From the NCBI RefSeq assembly GCF_011801145.1, contig NZ_CP046172.1:8184001-8248000 (forward strand): a DNA stretch of 64,000 bases, read 5' to 3'. Under the pieces are notes generated by a model. That model worked only from the letters and a program-made list of their open reading frames with translations, searched no databases and was not told the origin of the DNA. Of this stretch, positions 28,329 through 38,559 are shown in pieces (the stretch's first letter is position 1; each line of letters starts with the position of its first letter). This stretch comes from Nocardia arthritidis (GTDB taxonomy: Bacteria; Actinomycetota; Actinomycetes; Mycobacteriales; Mycobacteriaceae). The position numbers and the translations under genes were made by a program.

Positions 28329-29192
28329 TCAACCCTCGTTCTTCCCCATGGCGATCGGCGTATTCGACGGCACCACCTCCGCCCGCACCCGCTTGACCAG
28401 CGGCGCGAACGCGGTGGTGAATTCCGCGACGGCATCCTGGGACAGCGCCGAGAGCGCACCGTGCCAAGCGGCCTCGTCGGTGGCCTTCTCCACCCGTTCC
28501 AGCAGTTCGCCGCCGCTCGCGGTCAGCGACGGATTCGTCGGCTCACCCTTCACCAGACCACCGGCGCGCAGCTCGTCCACCGCGTCGGCCCACTCCCGCT
28601 CGGAGATCCCGCGCGCAATCCGCGTCACCGATTCGGTCGTCTTACCCGCCGCCACCTGCAGCACCAGCGCCTGACGCCCGCTGATGCCGTGCGCGACCAG
28701 CGCCGCGACATGTCCGTCGCCGCGATGCTCGCGCAGCGAGGTCACCGTCTGCCACAGCGCGCCGACCGGGTCGTCCGGCAGCGGCAGCGCGGCATTCGCG
28801 GCGTAGAGCGCGCGGCCGGTCGCGTCGGCGGCCCGCAGCGCGGGAGCCAGCAGCGCGGCCGCCCTGGCGGATTCCGCGTCACCCGCCCCGCATTCGCGCA
28901 GTACGCGGGTGGACAGGGCCAAACGCGCCTCCAGACAGTGCCGCGGCGTGGTCCGCGACCAGGCGTCCGGTAGCGCTTTGGCGACCATATCCGGGTGGAA
29001 TCCGGCGAAGGTCGCGAGCACGACACCCGCCCCGACCTCCCCGAGTGGCGCGGCCCGGTAGGCGAAGTAGGTCTGCCAGTAGCCGCGCAGGCCCAGCGCG
29101 AGTCCGGACTCCTTCACCCCCGCTCCGAAATAGACGACATCGTGCAGCGGTTCGAGCGTCGTCCAGATTCGACGCGCCGGGTGAATTGCCAT
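28329..29192 (-). CDS. SCO6745-family protein (MarR-like winged helix)
   Basis: A 287-residue helical protein matching the actinobacterial SCO6745 family. An N-terminal helical part has FGAGVKESGLALGLRGYWQTYFAYRAAPLG. A C-terminal MarR-like segment has LREHRGDGHVAALVAHGISGRQALVL and AVDELRAGGLV. Function is not established. ATG at 29192 is chosen, with an in-frame GTG three codons upstream (29201) possible. It is first of a two-gene unit with the PhaC-like hydrolase and absent from the M. tuberculosis order. Confidence 0.75.
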   Translation of the reverse strand: MAIHPARRIWTTLEPLHDVVYFGAGVKESGLALGLRGYWQTYFAYRAAPLGEVGAGVVLATFAGFHPDMVAKALPDAWSRTTPRHCLEARLALSTRVLRECGAGDAESARAAALLAPALRAADATGRALYAANAALPLPDDPVGALWQTVTSLREHRGDGHVAALVAHGISGRQALVLQVAAGKTTESVTRIARGISEREWADAVDELRAGGLVKGEPTNPSLTASGGELLERVEKATDEAAWHGALSALSQDAVAEFTTAFAPLVKRVRAEVVPSNTPIAMGKNEG

Positions 29193-29554
29193 GTGCCGCA
29201 CTGTACGTCGACAAACCGAGCGAGGAAACCGAACTATTGCGGCGAAATTACCGGCCCGGAATTCGAGCCGTGCACAATATCACGCTACAATCTTCCCGGA
29301 CAACGGAAATTTCCCCGCCTTGACCGGTTTCGGGCGTGGTATCCGGAGTCCGAGAAAATGTGCGCGCACCTGATCCGCGTCACCCACGCGTCGCGCCGAG
29401 GTATCCCGAGCTGGTTGGCCGTCGTTTTTCGATGGCACCCGGGACCGGCAGCGACTGGCGGTGAGTATCACAGGCGGATACGTGGTCGTCGCGGACCGAC
29501 CGGTCTGCCCCACGCCTCGTGCGCGCGTGACGCGCTGACGAGGAAGGCAAGAAC
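29193..29554 (+). other. 362-nt intergenic region / probable long leader of the helicase gene
   Basis: No convincing gene is seen. TTCGAG (29262-29267) and TACAAT (29286-29291) with an 18-nt spacer make a plausible promoter toward the helicase, giving a leader of about 255 nt. Long leaders are typical of cold-shock helicase mRNAs. A GAGGAAGG ribosome binding site ends the region. Confidence 0.45.
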
Positions 29555-31327
<1,773 letters not shown>

Positions 31328-31355
31328 TCGCGCCGGATCGGCTAGTCTCGCAGAC

Positions 31356-32591
31356 GTGCTCGCACCCGAGCGGCGAACGCGCGCCGACATCATCTCCGCA
31401 GTCGCGATCGCCGTGCTCGTGGTGGTCGCGGCGATCGTGGTGTGGGCGCGCGGCGATGCGAAGGGCACCGAATCGGTGACCGCCAGCCATCCCGCGCCGG
31501 TACCCGCTGTGGCTGATCAACTACCCACCACACTGCGCGAGCTGTGGCATGCGCCCGATTCGGCAAGTGCGCGTGCGCTCGTCGCGGGCGGTGTCGCGGT
31601 CACCGGCGACGACGGTTCCGTCGTCGGGCACGACCCGAAAACCGGTGCGCAGCTGTGGCTCTACAAGCGGGATATGCCGCTGTGCGGCGTGGAATCGCAG
31701 TTCGGCACCGTGATCGCGGACTACCGGGACCAGCGCGGTTGCAGCCAGGCCACGCTGCTGGCCGGCGAGGACGGCTCCCGCCGCACCGCGCGCAGCAGCT
31801 ATATGGATCCGACGGTGCGGCTCTCCGTCGACGGCACCTACGCGCTCGCGCTCGGCCCGAATCGGCTGGAGATGTGGCGCTCCGATCTGGTCCGCACACT
31901 CGAATACGGCTACGTCGACGCGCCGGTGAATACAAAAACCCAGCCGCGCACCGGATGCAAGCTGTATTCCGCCGGTTCCAGCGCGACCCGGCTCGCGGTC
32001 GTCGAGCGCTGCCCCGGCGATCCGGCCGACCGGCTCACCGTGCTGAGTCCGGCGCCGAAGGACAATACGGTGCCGGAGGAATACGGCTCGCATGTGCTCA
32101 CCGTCCCCGGCGGCGACGGGCTCGATGTGCGGGTGCTCGCGGTGTCCGACAGCCGGATCGCGCTCTACCTGCCCCCCGCCGCGGCCACCGCGGGTGAGGC
32201 CGCGGCCGGGCCGCGGATCGGCATCTACGACGCCTCCGGCAACCAGCTCGCACTGCGCGACGCACCCGGCCCGATCACCGGCGGGGCCACCTCGGTCCGC
32301 ATCGGCTCGGCCGACTTCGTCTTCACCGGCAACAGCGTGCTCGCTTGGAGCGCAAGCACTTTCGACCAGCTGTGGAGTGCGCCGGGTGCGCTCGGCACGC
32401 CCGCGCTGATGGCGGGCCGGATCGTGCTGCCGGTGGCCGGCGGTATCGCCGTGCTGGATCCGGCCAGCGGCGCCGAACTCAGCCGGATACCCGTCGACCG
32501 GCCGGGTTATGACGGCGCGCCCATCTCGCTGTCCGTCCTCGGCAGCACACTGCTGGAGAAGCGCGGCAACGAACTGCACGCGCTCGGCTGA
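31356..32591 (+). CDS. Membrane-anchored beta-propeller (PQQ-like repeat) protein, Rv3212 homologue
   Basis: A 411-residue protein with one N-terminal membrane helix (ISAVAIAVLVVVAAIVVWA, about 12-30) and an extracellular domain of beta-propeller type, with repeats such as GHDPKTGAQLWLYKRD and LDPASGAELSRIPVDRP. Cys pairs suggest disulfides. No PQQ-enzyme catalytic residues are evident, so a binding or scaffold role is likely. GTG at 31356 follows the helicase by 28 nt, with a TAGTCT hexamer 13 to 8 bases upstream. The longer open frame to 31146 overlaps the helicase and is unlikely. Confidence 0.8.
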   Translation: MLAPERRTRADIISAVAIAVLVVVAAIVVWARGDAKGTESVTASHPAPVPAVADQLPTTLRELWHAPDSASARALVAGGVAVTGDDGSVVGHDPKTGAQLWLYKRDMPLCGVESQFGTVIADYRDQRGCSQATLLAGEDGSRRTARSSYMDPTVRLSVDGTYALALGPNRLEMWRSDLVRTLEYGYVDAPVNTKTQPRTGCKLYSAGSSATRLAVVERCPGDPADRLTVLSPAPKDNTVPEEYGSHVLTVPGGDGLDVRVLAVSDSRIALYLPPAAATAGEAAAGPRIGIYDASGNQLALRDAPGPITGGATSVRIGSADFVFTGNSVLAWSASTFDQLWSAPGALGTPALMAGRIVLPVAGGIAVLDPASGAELSRIPVDRPGYDGAPISLSVLGSTLLEKRGNELHALG

Positions 32592-32642
32592 AATCCACCC
32601 CCACGTCAAGCCCGCTGACCAGGTCGCGACCATGATGGTTTC

Positions 32643-33254
32643 ATGTCCGCACTCGACGACGCCCGACTGGTCCTGCTCCGCCACGGCGAAACGACGTGGT
32701 CGGCCGCGCACAAGCACACCGGCCGCACCGATCTGCCGCTCACCGAGCGTGGCGAGGAGCAGGCCCGCGCCGCCGGACAGTTGCTGGCCGGGCTGAAGCT
32801 GCGGGATCCGCTGGTGCTCACCAGCCCGCGCGAGCGCGCCATCCACACCGCCGCACTGGCCGGATTCACCGAAACCGCCGTCGACGACGATCTGGCCGAA
32901 TGGGATTACGGCGATTACGAGGGGCTCACCACCGCCGAGATCCGCGAATCCGCGCCGCACTGGACCATCTGGTCCGGCGCGGTACCTGGCGGCGAGTCGG
33001 CCGAGCAGGTGCGGGCCAGGGCCGACCGGGTGCTCGCCTCGGTGGAACCGGAGCTGGCCGCGCGCGATATCGTGCTGGTCGGGCACGGTCATTTCTCCCG
33101 GGCGCTGATCGCCCGCTGGGCCGAGCTCGATGTCAGGGAGGGGCGTCGCTTCGCCATGTCGACCGCGGCGGCAACCGTCCTCGGCTACGAGCACGAGGAG
33201 CGAACCATCCTCGCGCACAACCTCGTTCAGCACACCGATGGAGTAATACTGTGA
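32643..33254 (+). CDS. Histidine phosphatase superfamily protein (acid phosphatase, Rv3214/Gpm2 type)
   Basis: A 203-residue branch-1 histidine phosphatase. The phospho-acceptor motif is LLRHGETTWS (His about 15), then TSPRERAIHTA, EWDYGDYEG and the second catalytic His in LVGHGHFSRAL. The M. tuberculosis homologue Rv3214, annotated gpm2, was shown to be an acid phosphatase rather than a mutase. Its stop overlaps the start of the GNAT gene in GTGA. The entC gene that follows in M. tuberculosis is missing here. Confidence 0.92.
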   Translation: MSALDDARLVLLRHGETTWSAAHKHTGRTDLPLTERGEEQARAAGQLLAGLKLRDPLVLTSPRERAIHTAALAGFTETAVDDDLAEWDYGDYEGLTTAEIRESAPHWTIWSGAVPGGESAEQVRARADRVLASVEPELAARDIVLVGHGHFSRALIARWAELDVREGRRFAMSTAAATVLGYEHEERTILAHNLVQHTDGVIL

Positions 33255-33742
33255 ACGGACCCGGCACCCTGCGCCGCGCGACCTCGGCCGATGTCCCGGC
33301 CATCGTCGAACTCATCCACGAGCTCGCGGAGTACGAAAGGGCAAGGGATCAGGTCGAAGTCACCGTCGAGCAATTGCACGACGCGCTGTTCGGCACGGCC
33401 CCCTCGGTTTTCGCGCACGTGGTCGAGGAGAACGGCGAATTGGTCGGCTACTCCATCTGGTTCAAGAACTATTCGACCTGGACCGGCACGCACGGCCTCT
33501 ATCTGGAAGATCTCTACGTCCGGCCGGAGACGCGCGGAAAGGGTTACGGCAAGGCGCTGCTCGTCGCGCTGGCGCAGGAGGCCGTCGCGAACGGATACCG
33601 CCGCCTCGACTGGGCGGTGCTCACCTGGAATCAGCCGTCCATCGATTTCTACGAATCCCTCGGCGCGCTGCGCCAGGACGAATGGGTCGGTTATCGGCTC
33701 ACCGGTGACGCGCTGGAAAAGGTGGCCGGGCAAACCCTTTGA
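33251..33742 (+). CDS. GNAT-family N-acetyltransferase (Rv3216 homologue)
   Basis: A 163-residue GNAT enzyme of the diamine/spermidine acetyltransferase-like group. It shows LRRATSADVPAIVELIHELAEYER, the YLEDLYVRPETRGKGYGKALL acetyl-CoA site (R/QxxGxG/A) near residues 90-110 and WNQPSIDFYESLGA. It transfers acetyl to an amine or thia-lysine-like substrate, not identified. GTG at 33251 overlaps the phosphatase stop, so the two are translationally coupled. Confidence 0.9.
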   Translation: MNGPGTLRRATSADVPAIVELIHELAEYERARDQVEVTVEQLHDALFGTAPSVFAHVVEENGELVGYSIWFKNYSTWTGTHGLYLEDLYVRPETRGKGYGKALLVALAQEAVANGYRRLDWAVLTWNQPSIDFYESLGALRQDEWVGYRLTGDALEKVAGQTL

Positions 33743-33746
33743 TCCG

Positions 33747-34424
33747 ATGCGGATTTCGATTCGGCGACCGTGGCCGACCACCCCGGAACAGGCCGTCGCG
33801 CTACAGGACGAACTGCGCCCGCTCGTCGATCCGGTGAATCCGGGCCCGCCGGATTTCCGCACGGTCGCCGGGCTGGATTCCGCATATGCCGACAGCGGCG
33901 CGGTCGCGGCCGCGGTGGTGGTGCTGAATTGCGCGACGGCCGAATCCGTCGATTCGGTCGTCGTGCACGGCAGGACCGAATTCCCTTATGTGCCAGGACT
34001 GCTCGCGTTCCGGGAATTGCCGACCACCGTCGCCGCCCTGGAAAAGCTTTCCACCACACCGGATCTGCTGATCTGCGACGGCCAGGGACTGGCCCATCCG
34101 CGCCGCTTCGGCCTGGCCTGTCATCTCGGCGTGCTGACCGGAATACCGACCATCGGCGTCGCCAAAACCGTGTGGGGTGAATACACCGAACCGGGCCGGG
34201 AACGCGGCGCGGCAACGGATCTGGTGCTCGATGGCGAGGTGGTCGGCCGGGCGCTGCGCACCAGGGACGGGGTCAAACCGGTCTTCGTCTCGGTGGGCCA
34301 CCGCATCGATCTCGACACCGCATGTGCGCAGGTCCTCGCGCTCACGCCGAAGTACCGGATTCCCGAAACCACAAGGCGCGCGGATCAACTGTGCCGCCGA
34401 GCGCTGAAAGAGGCTGCGGCTTAG
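33747..34424 (+). CDS. nfi: Endonuclease V
   Basis: A 225-residue endonuclease V. The three metal-binding acidic motifs are present: AGLDSAYAD, YVPGLLAFRELP and ICDGQGLAHPRRFGLACHLG. GVAKTVWGEY and GHRIDLDTA follow. The enzyme nicks DNA or RNA near deaminated bases, mainly inosine. ATG at 33747 lies 4 nt after the GNAT stop, so it is part of the same unit. It is not in the M. tuberculosis order at this site, making it a lineage-specific insertion. Confidence 0.92.
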   Translation: MRISIRRPWPTTPEQAVALQDELRPLVDPVNPGPPDFRTVAGLDSAYADSGAVAAAVVVLNCATAESVDSVVVHGRTEFPYVPGLLAFRELPTTVAALEKLSTTPDLLICDGQGLAHPRRFGLACHLGVLTGIPTIGVAKTVWGEYTEPGRERGAATDLVLDGEVVGRALRTRDGVKPVFVSVGHRIDLDTACAQVLALTPKYRIPETTRRADQLCRRALKEAAA

Positions 34425-34442
34425 GCCGAACCGCTTCGCGAC

Positions 34443-34880
34443 CTATTCGGGATCGATCCCGTACGACTGCGCGATATACCTCGTGGTCGGCGGCGCGAAC
34501 AGCAGCCCGAGCGCCGTCACCGCGACGATACCGAGCAGGGTTCCGTACACCGGCTGATGCGATTCGGTGAGCAGCGACCAGGTCACCGGGAGCAGCAGCA
34601 GCTGCGCGATCACCGCGATCGCCCGCCCCCATCGCTTGCCGAACAGCAGCCCGATGCCTGCCGCGAGCACCGCGCCGCCGAGGATGCCGAACCAGGCCGC
34701 GGTCCCGTATCCGCTGGCCTGGGTCTGGTCGTGGCCGAGCAGGCCGCGCACGATCAGCACCGCGGCGACGATCACCGCGACCGCGCCCTCCAGCGTCACG
34801 AGCGCGCCCGCCGCGCGCACCGTACCGGGAACCGCACCGCCCTGTCCGCCGTCTGCCACGGGCCCATCCTCATCCGCCAC
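34443..34880 (-). CDS. Four-helix membrane protein (Rv3217c homologue)
   Basis: A 145-residue protein with four predicted membrane helices (LVTLEGAVAVIVAAVLIVRGLL, AAWFGILGGAVLAAGIGLLFG, AIAVIAQLLLLPVTWSLL, TLLGIVAVTALGLLF) and short charged termini. No catalytic motif is visible. The location between the acetyltransferase/EndoV group and the lipid kinase corresponds to Rv3217c. It is convergent with endonuclease V (18 nt apart). Function is unknown. Confidence 0.82.
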   Translation of the reverse strand: MADEDGPVADGGQGGAVPGTVRAAGALVTLEGAVAVIVAAVLIVRGLLGHDQTQASGYGTAAWFGILGGAVLAAGIGLLFGKRWGRAIAVIAQLLLLPVTWSLLTESHQPVYGTLLGIVAVTALGLLFAPPTTRYIAQSYGIDPE

Positions 34881-34975
34881 GCGCCCAAGCCTAAACGCGG
34901 GTACTACCGACTGTCGTTTCGGACGGCGTCCAGCTGCGTTTCAACCCGCGCGACGGTGGGAACTACGCTTCGAAC

Positions 34976-35920
34976 GTGCGGACGCTGCTGATCGTGAATC
35001 CGAATGCCACCTCGACGACACCGGCGACCCGGGACCTGCTCGCGCACGCCCTGGAGAGCCGGACGCAGCTGACCGTCGCGCACACCCAGCACCGCGGCCA
35101 CGCCGCGGAATTGGCCCAGTGGGCATCGACCAACGAGATGGACCTGATCGTCGTGCACGGTGGCGATGGGACGGTCAACGAGACCATCAACGGCTTCCTG
35201 CCGCTGCCCGAATTGGCCGACGGGCAGGCCTGGCTGCCCCGCCTCGGCGTGATTCCCGGCGGTTCGGCGAATGTATTCGCCCGCGCGCTCGGCATTTCCC
35301 CGGATCCGGTGACCGCGACCAATCAATTGATCGACCTGTTGACGCTCGACGACGATCGCCGGATCGGTCTGGGCCTCGCCGACGATCGCTGGTTCACCTT
35401 CAGCGCGGGCGTCGGATTGGACGCCGATGTGTGCGAGGCGATCGACAACAGTCGCGCCAAAGGGCACGCCGCCACTCCCGCGCGTTATGTTCGAACAACA
35501 GTGCGACAATTCTTCAAGGCCAAACGGCACGCTCCCGAGGTAACCGTGGAAGTGCCGGGCAGCGAACCGGTGCCGGGTGTTCATTACGCCTTCGTAACGA
35601 ACACAACGCCGTGGACCTATCTCGAATCGACACCGGTGCACACCAATCCGGGCACCCGGTTCGAAAAAGGACTCGGCGTCTTCGCGGTACGATCGATGGC
35701 GGTGCTGCCGACCCTGCTACTCGCGCGGCAATTGCTGGCTGCCAAGGGAAATCCCAAGTCCCGCAATTTATTTCGCGATGACGACGTGGCGTCGGTGCGC
35801 ATCGAAACCAAGGAACCCATAGGCCTGCAAATCGATGGCGACTACATCGGTAAGCGCAACGTGGTCGATTTCACCTCGGTTCCCGATGTACTCGGTGTGG
35901 TGGCCCCGCGCCCGATCTGA
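34976..35920 (+). CDS. Diacylglycerol/lipid kinase family protein (Rv3218 homologue)
   Basis: A 314-residue lipid kinase with the DAGK catalytic domain: LLIVNPNATSTTP, then VVHGGDGTVNETING (nucleotide site, about residue 60) and PGGSANVFARALG. These enzymes phosphorylate diacylglycerol, ceramide or related lipids with ATP on the inner membrane face. GTG at 34976 has TACGCT exactly at -12 to -7, fitting a leaderless transcript. It precedes whiB1 as in M. tuberculosis. Confidence 0.92.
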   Translation: MRTLLIVNPNATSTTPATRDLLAHALESRTQLTVAHTQHRGHAAELAQWASTNEMDLIVVHGGDGTVNETINGFLPLPELADGQAWLPRLGVIPGGSANVFARALGISPDPVTATNQLIDLLTLDDDRRIGLGLADDRWFTFSAGVGLDADVCEAIDNSRAKGHAATPARYVRTTVRQFFKAKRHAPEVTVEVPGSEPVPGVHYAFVTNTTPWTYLESTPVHTNPGTRFEKGLGVFAVRSMAVLPTLLLARQLLAAKGNPKSRNLFRDDDVASVRIETKEPIGLQIDGDYIGKRNVVDFTSVPDVLGVVAPRPI

Positions 35921-36050
35921 ACGCGAAACGCCGCGAAAAACATCGCGGTTGCGCTGCGAAAACCGGAGAGAGCGAGTACAAAGGACCGGGCAGGTTCCCC
36001 GAGCGGGGACCTAGTGAGCGTGAGCTTCCCCACGGTGCACCGCAAACCTA

Positions 36051-36083
36051 TTGACATCTACGGTGTTCGTGAAAGCATTCACA
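36051..36083 (+). promoter_or_regulatory. whiB1 upstream region: CRP-type site and TTGACA
   Basis: CGTGA-N6-TCACA (36068-36083) matches the mycobacterial CRP consensus TGTGA-N6-TCACA in nine of ten arm positions. TTGACA lies just upstream at 36051-36056. whiB1 of M. tuberculosis is known to be controlled by the CRP homologue Rv3676, so this site is probably functional. Confidence 0.6.
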
Positions 36084-36172
36084 AGCAACCGTGCGGAAAC
36101 ATTCGAGTCGCACAAGTGAACGGACCACAAACCATAGGCGCCCTTTGGGGTGCCCAGCAAAGGAGCAGAGGA

Positions 36173-36427
36173 ATGGACTGGCGCCACAAGGCCATCTGTC
36201 GCGACGAGGACCCCGAGCTGTTCTTCCCGGTGGGTAACAGCGGTCCTGCGCTCGCGCAGATTGCCGATGCCAAGCTGGTCTGCGCTCGCTGCCCCGTTAC
36301 TGCCGACTGCCTGTCCTGGGCCCTGAAATCCGGACAGGATGCCGGCGTGTGGGGTGGTATGAGCGAGGACGAGCGCCGGGCGCTCAAGCGTCGCAACGCG
36401 CGCACCCGCACCCGCACCGTCGTCTAA
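36173..36427 (+). CDS. whiB1: WhiB-family iron-sulfur transcription factor WhiB1
   Basis: An 84-residue WhiB protein with the four cluster cysteines C9, C37, C40 and C46 (CARCPVTADC), the GVWGG turn at about 59-63 and a basic tail (RRALKRRNARTRTRT) for DNA contact. WhiB1 holds a nitric-oxide-reactive 4Fe-4S cluster, binds SigA region 4 and is essential in mycobacteria. AGGAG lies 7 nt before the ATG. An open frame extends upstream, but the leader with a CRP site fits this start. Confidence 0.96.
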   Translation: MDWRHKAICRDEDPELFFPVGNSGPALAQIADAKLVCARCPVTADCLSWALKSGQDAGVWGGMSEDERRALKRRNARTRTRTVV

Positions 36428-36441
36428 CCGACGACTTCCCG

Positions 36442-36506
36442 GTTACCGGGCCCACCAGCCCGGCCCGGTAACGCATTCACCCGGCACCCCAGGTGCCGGG
36501 TTTTTT
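36442..36506 (+). terminator. Tandem hairpins ending whiB1; intrinsic terminator at 36480-36506
   Basis: CCCGGCACC pairs with GGTGCCGGG around a 3-nt loop and is followed by six T residues, a textbook intrinsic terminator. A second 10-bp stem (GTTACCGGGC with GCCCGGTAAC, 36442-36472) sits between it and the whiB1 stop codon. Confidence 0.92.
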
Positions 36507-36548
36507 GTTGCCCGAAACGGACTCGCCCGAACCGAATTGGCGCGCGGC

Positions 36549-38063
36549 TCAGCGACCGGACCTGCGTCCCAACGGAACTCGCAGTACCGCGTCGGTGCCG
36601 ATATCGGCGCCGGGATGTAATCCGATGGAGCCGCCGAGTTCCGCGGTCACCAGCGTGCGGACGATCTGCAGACCGAGCCGGTCGGACGATTCGAGGCTGA
36701 AACCCGGTGGGAGACCGCGTCCGTCGTCGCTGATGATCACGTCGAGCCAGCGCGCCGACCGCTCGGAGCGAATGGTGACGGTGCCGTTCTGTCCGGGATC
36801 GAAGGCGTGCTCGATGGCGTTCTGCACCAGTTCGGTCAGCACCATCACCAGCGGGGTCGCGCGTTCGGCGGAGAACACGCCGAGCGATCCGGCGCGCCGC
36901 ACCCTGATCCTGGCCGTATGCACCGTCGCGACATCGGCCATGATCGGCAGCAGCCGGTCGACCACCTCGTCCAGGTCCACCTCTTCGTCCACCGACATGG
37001 ACAGCATCTCGTGCACCGACGCGATCGAGGTGACCCGGCGCACCGATTCGGTCAGCGCGACCTGCGCCTCCTCGTTGTCGGTTCGCCTGGCCTGCAACCG
37101 AAGTAGCGCGGCGACGGTCTGCAGGTTGTTCTTCACGCGGTGGTGGATCTCGCGGATGGTGGCGTCCTTGGACAGCAGGGCGCGGTCGCGCCGCTTCACC
37201 TCGGTCACATCGCGGACGAGCACCGCGGCGCCGGCCAGTTCACCGTGCGGACGCAGCACCAGGGTGCGCAGCAGCACGGTCGCGCCGCGCGCCTCCACCT
37301 CCATCCGGCGGCCGGTGCGCCCGGCCAGCGCCGCCTGGATATCGCCGACCACCTCCTGCGCGTCGAACGGATCGGTGATCAGCGAGCGGGTGGTCGCGGC
37401 CAGATCCTGGCCGGTCAGATCGTTCTGCAGGCCCATCCGGTGATAGGCGGACAGCGCGTTCGGGCTGGCGTAGACGACGATGCCCTCGGTGTCGAGCCGG
37501 ACGAAACCGTCACCCGCGCGCGGGCTGGAGTGGGTGGCCGCGCGATCCTCGGTGGTCGGGAAGGTGCCGTCGGCGATCATCTGGCACAGGTCGTCGGCGC
37601 AGGCCACATAGGCGATCTCCAGTGTGCTGCGCACCCGGGAGCGCTGCACGTCGGTGTCCCGGCTGAGCACCGCGATGACGTCGTCGCCGCAGCGCACCGG
37701 AATGGCCTCGCGAATCGCGTGCACCGGGTGCGGATGGTAGACGCCCTTGGCCTCGACCTCGCTGTCCGCGCGCACGATCTTGCCGGTGAGCAGGGCCTCG
37801 AAGACCTGGGGGTAATCGTCCTTCGACGCCGTGCCGCCGACCATATCCTCCAGGTGCACGGTCGCCGCGGTGGTCGGACGGCACTGCGCGACACACACCA
37901 CATCGGCCCCGTCGGCGACCGGACCGGCCCCGACCCAGAGCAGCAGATCGGCGAAGGACAGATCGGCAAGCAGCTGCCAATCACCCACCACCCGCTGCAG
38001 ATGATCCACGGCGACGCCGGGTAGGTCGGTGTGTTCGGCCAGGAGTTCGCTGAGTGTCGCCAC
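36549..38063 (-). CDS. pdtaS: Cytoplasmic sensor histidine kinase PdtaS
   Basis: A 504-residue soluble kinase, essentially the length of M. tuberculosis PdtaS (Rv3220c). It has an N-terminal GAF domain (1-150), a PAS domain (about 180-290), a HisKA_2 dimerisation domain with phospho-accepting His in REIHHRVKNNLQ (about 305) and an HATPase with DDGRGLP. It phosphorylates the RNA-binding antiterminator PdtaR, which is encoded elsewhere. It is convergent with whiB1 and separated from it by the terminator. Confidence 0.95.
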   Translation of the reverse strand: MATLSELLAEHTDLPGVAVDHLQRVVGDWQLLADLSFADLLLWVGAGPVADGADVVCVAQCRPTTAATVHLEDMVGGTASKDDYPQVFEALLTGKIVRADSEVEAKGVYHPHPVHAIREAIPVRCGDDVIAVLSRDTDVQRSRVRSTLEIAYVACADDLCQMIADGTFPTTEDRAATHSSPRAGDGFVRLDTEGIVVYASPNALSAYHRMGLQNDLTGQDLAATTRSLITDPFDAQEVVGDIQAALAGRTGRRMEVEARGATVLLRTLVLRPHGELAGAAVLVRDVTEVKRRDRALLSKDATIREIHHRVKNNLQTVAALLRLQARRTDNEEAQVALTESVRRVTSIASVHEMLSMSVDEEVDLDEVVDRLLPIMADVATVHTARIRVRRAGSLGVFSAERATPLVMVLTELVQNAIEHAFDPGQNGTVTIRSERSARWLDVIISDDGRGLPPGFSLESSDRLGLQIVRTLVTAELGGSIGLHPGADIGTDAVLRVPLGRRSGR

Positions 38064-38089
38064 GTTCGGTCTACCGCTTCGATATCGCT

Positions 38090-38305
38090 CTAGGAAATGA
38101 CGGCGATCAGATCGCCCTGTTGTAGCACCTGACCCGGCGCGACCGCGATCGAGGTGACCTCGCCGTCGACCTCGGTGAGCACCGGAATCTCCATCTTCAT
38201 CGATTCCAGGAGTACCAGCGTCTGGTCGACGTGCACCTTCTCACCCACCGCGACCTCGACGGTCAGGACGGTGGACACCATCTCAGCGCGCACTTCCTCA
38301 GCCAT
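38090..38305 (-). CDS. Biotinylated small carrier protein TB7.3
   Basis: A 71-residue biotin/lipoyl attachment domain, the same length as M. tuberculosis TB7.3 (Rv3221c). The biotin-accepting lysine is in LLESMKMEIPV near residue 42, followed by VAPGQVLQQGDLIAVI. It is a stand-alone biotin carboxyl carrier-like protein, probably serving an acyl-CoA carboxylase. ATG at 38305 is chosen over the longer frame to 38380 because the domain starts there. It lies 26 nt upstream of pdtaS and is likely co-transcribed. Confidence 0.93.
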   Translation of the reverse strand: MAEEVRAEMVSTVLTVEVAVGEKVHVDQTLVLLESMKMEIPVLTEVDGEVTSIAVAPGQVLQQGDLIAVIS

Positions 38306-38408
38306 GACACCCCGTTCACTAGGTCGATTCCGGCAGCGGCCCGCATCCGCTGAAGGTACAGCCAACCACACATGAAACAATGGCCTTCAATCAGAAGGGA
38401 GACTACCG

Positions 38409-38483
38409 ATGGGTAAGCGCGGACGTAAGAAGCGCAGTCGCAAGGGAAGCGCGGCGAACCACGGCAAGCGGCCGAACGCCTGA
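38409..38483 (+). CDS. 50S ribosomal protein bL37 (24 residues)
   Basis: A 24-residue, strongly basic peptide beginning MGKRGRKKRSRKG and ending ANHGKRPNA, matching the actinobacterial ribosomal protein bL37 found in mycobacterial 50S structures. GGGAG lies 7 nt before the ATG. It is divergent from the TB7.3 gene and convergent with rshA, the place where bL37 is found in mycobacteria. It is too short for ordinary ORF callers. Confidence 0.93.
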   Translation: MGKRGRKKRSRKGSAANHGKRPNA

Positions 38484-38506
38484 GCTGCACTGCCTGCAGA
38501 CGCATC

Positions 38507-38545
38507 GAGCGGCATGTCCCTCCGTTACGGAAGAGCATGCCGCTC
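38507..38545. terminator. Hairpin between bL37 and rshA
   Basis: GAGCGGCATG and CATGCCGCTC form a perfect 10-bp stem with a 19-nt loop between two convergent genes, followed on the plus strand by a short T4 run. It is probably a bidirectional terminator. Confidence 0.7.
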
Positions 38546-38559
38546 AGTGCTTTTGGGGG

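Noticed and set aside
32631..32636. CATGAT as a leaderless -10 box for the phosphatase (also at 25599-25604 for the XRE gene)
   Set aside because: The first base departs from the TANNNT pattern in both, so I left them out of the leaderless set despite the correct spacing.
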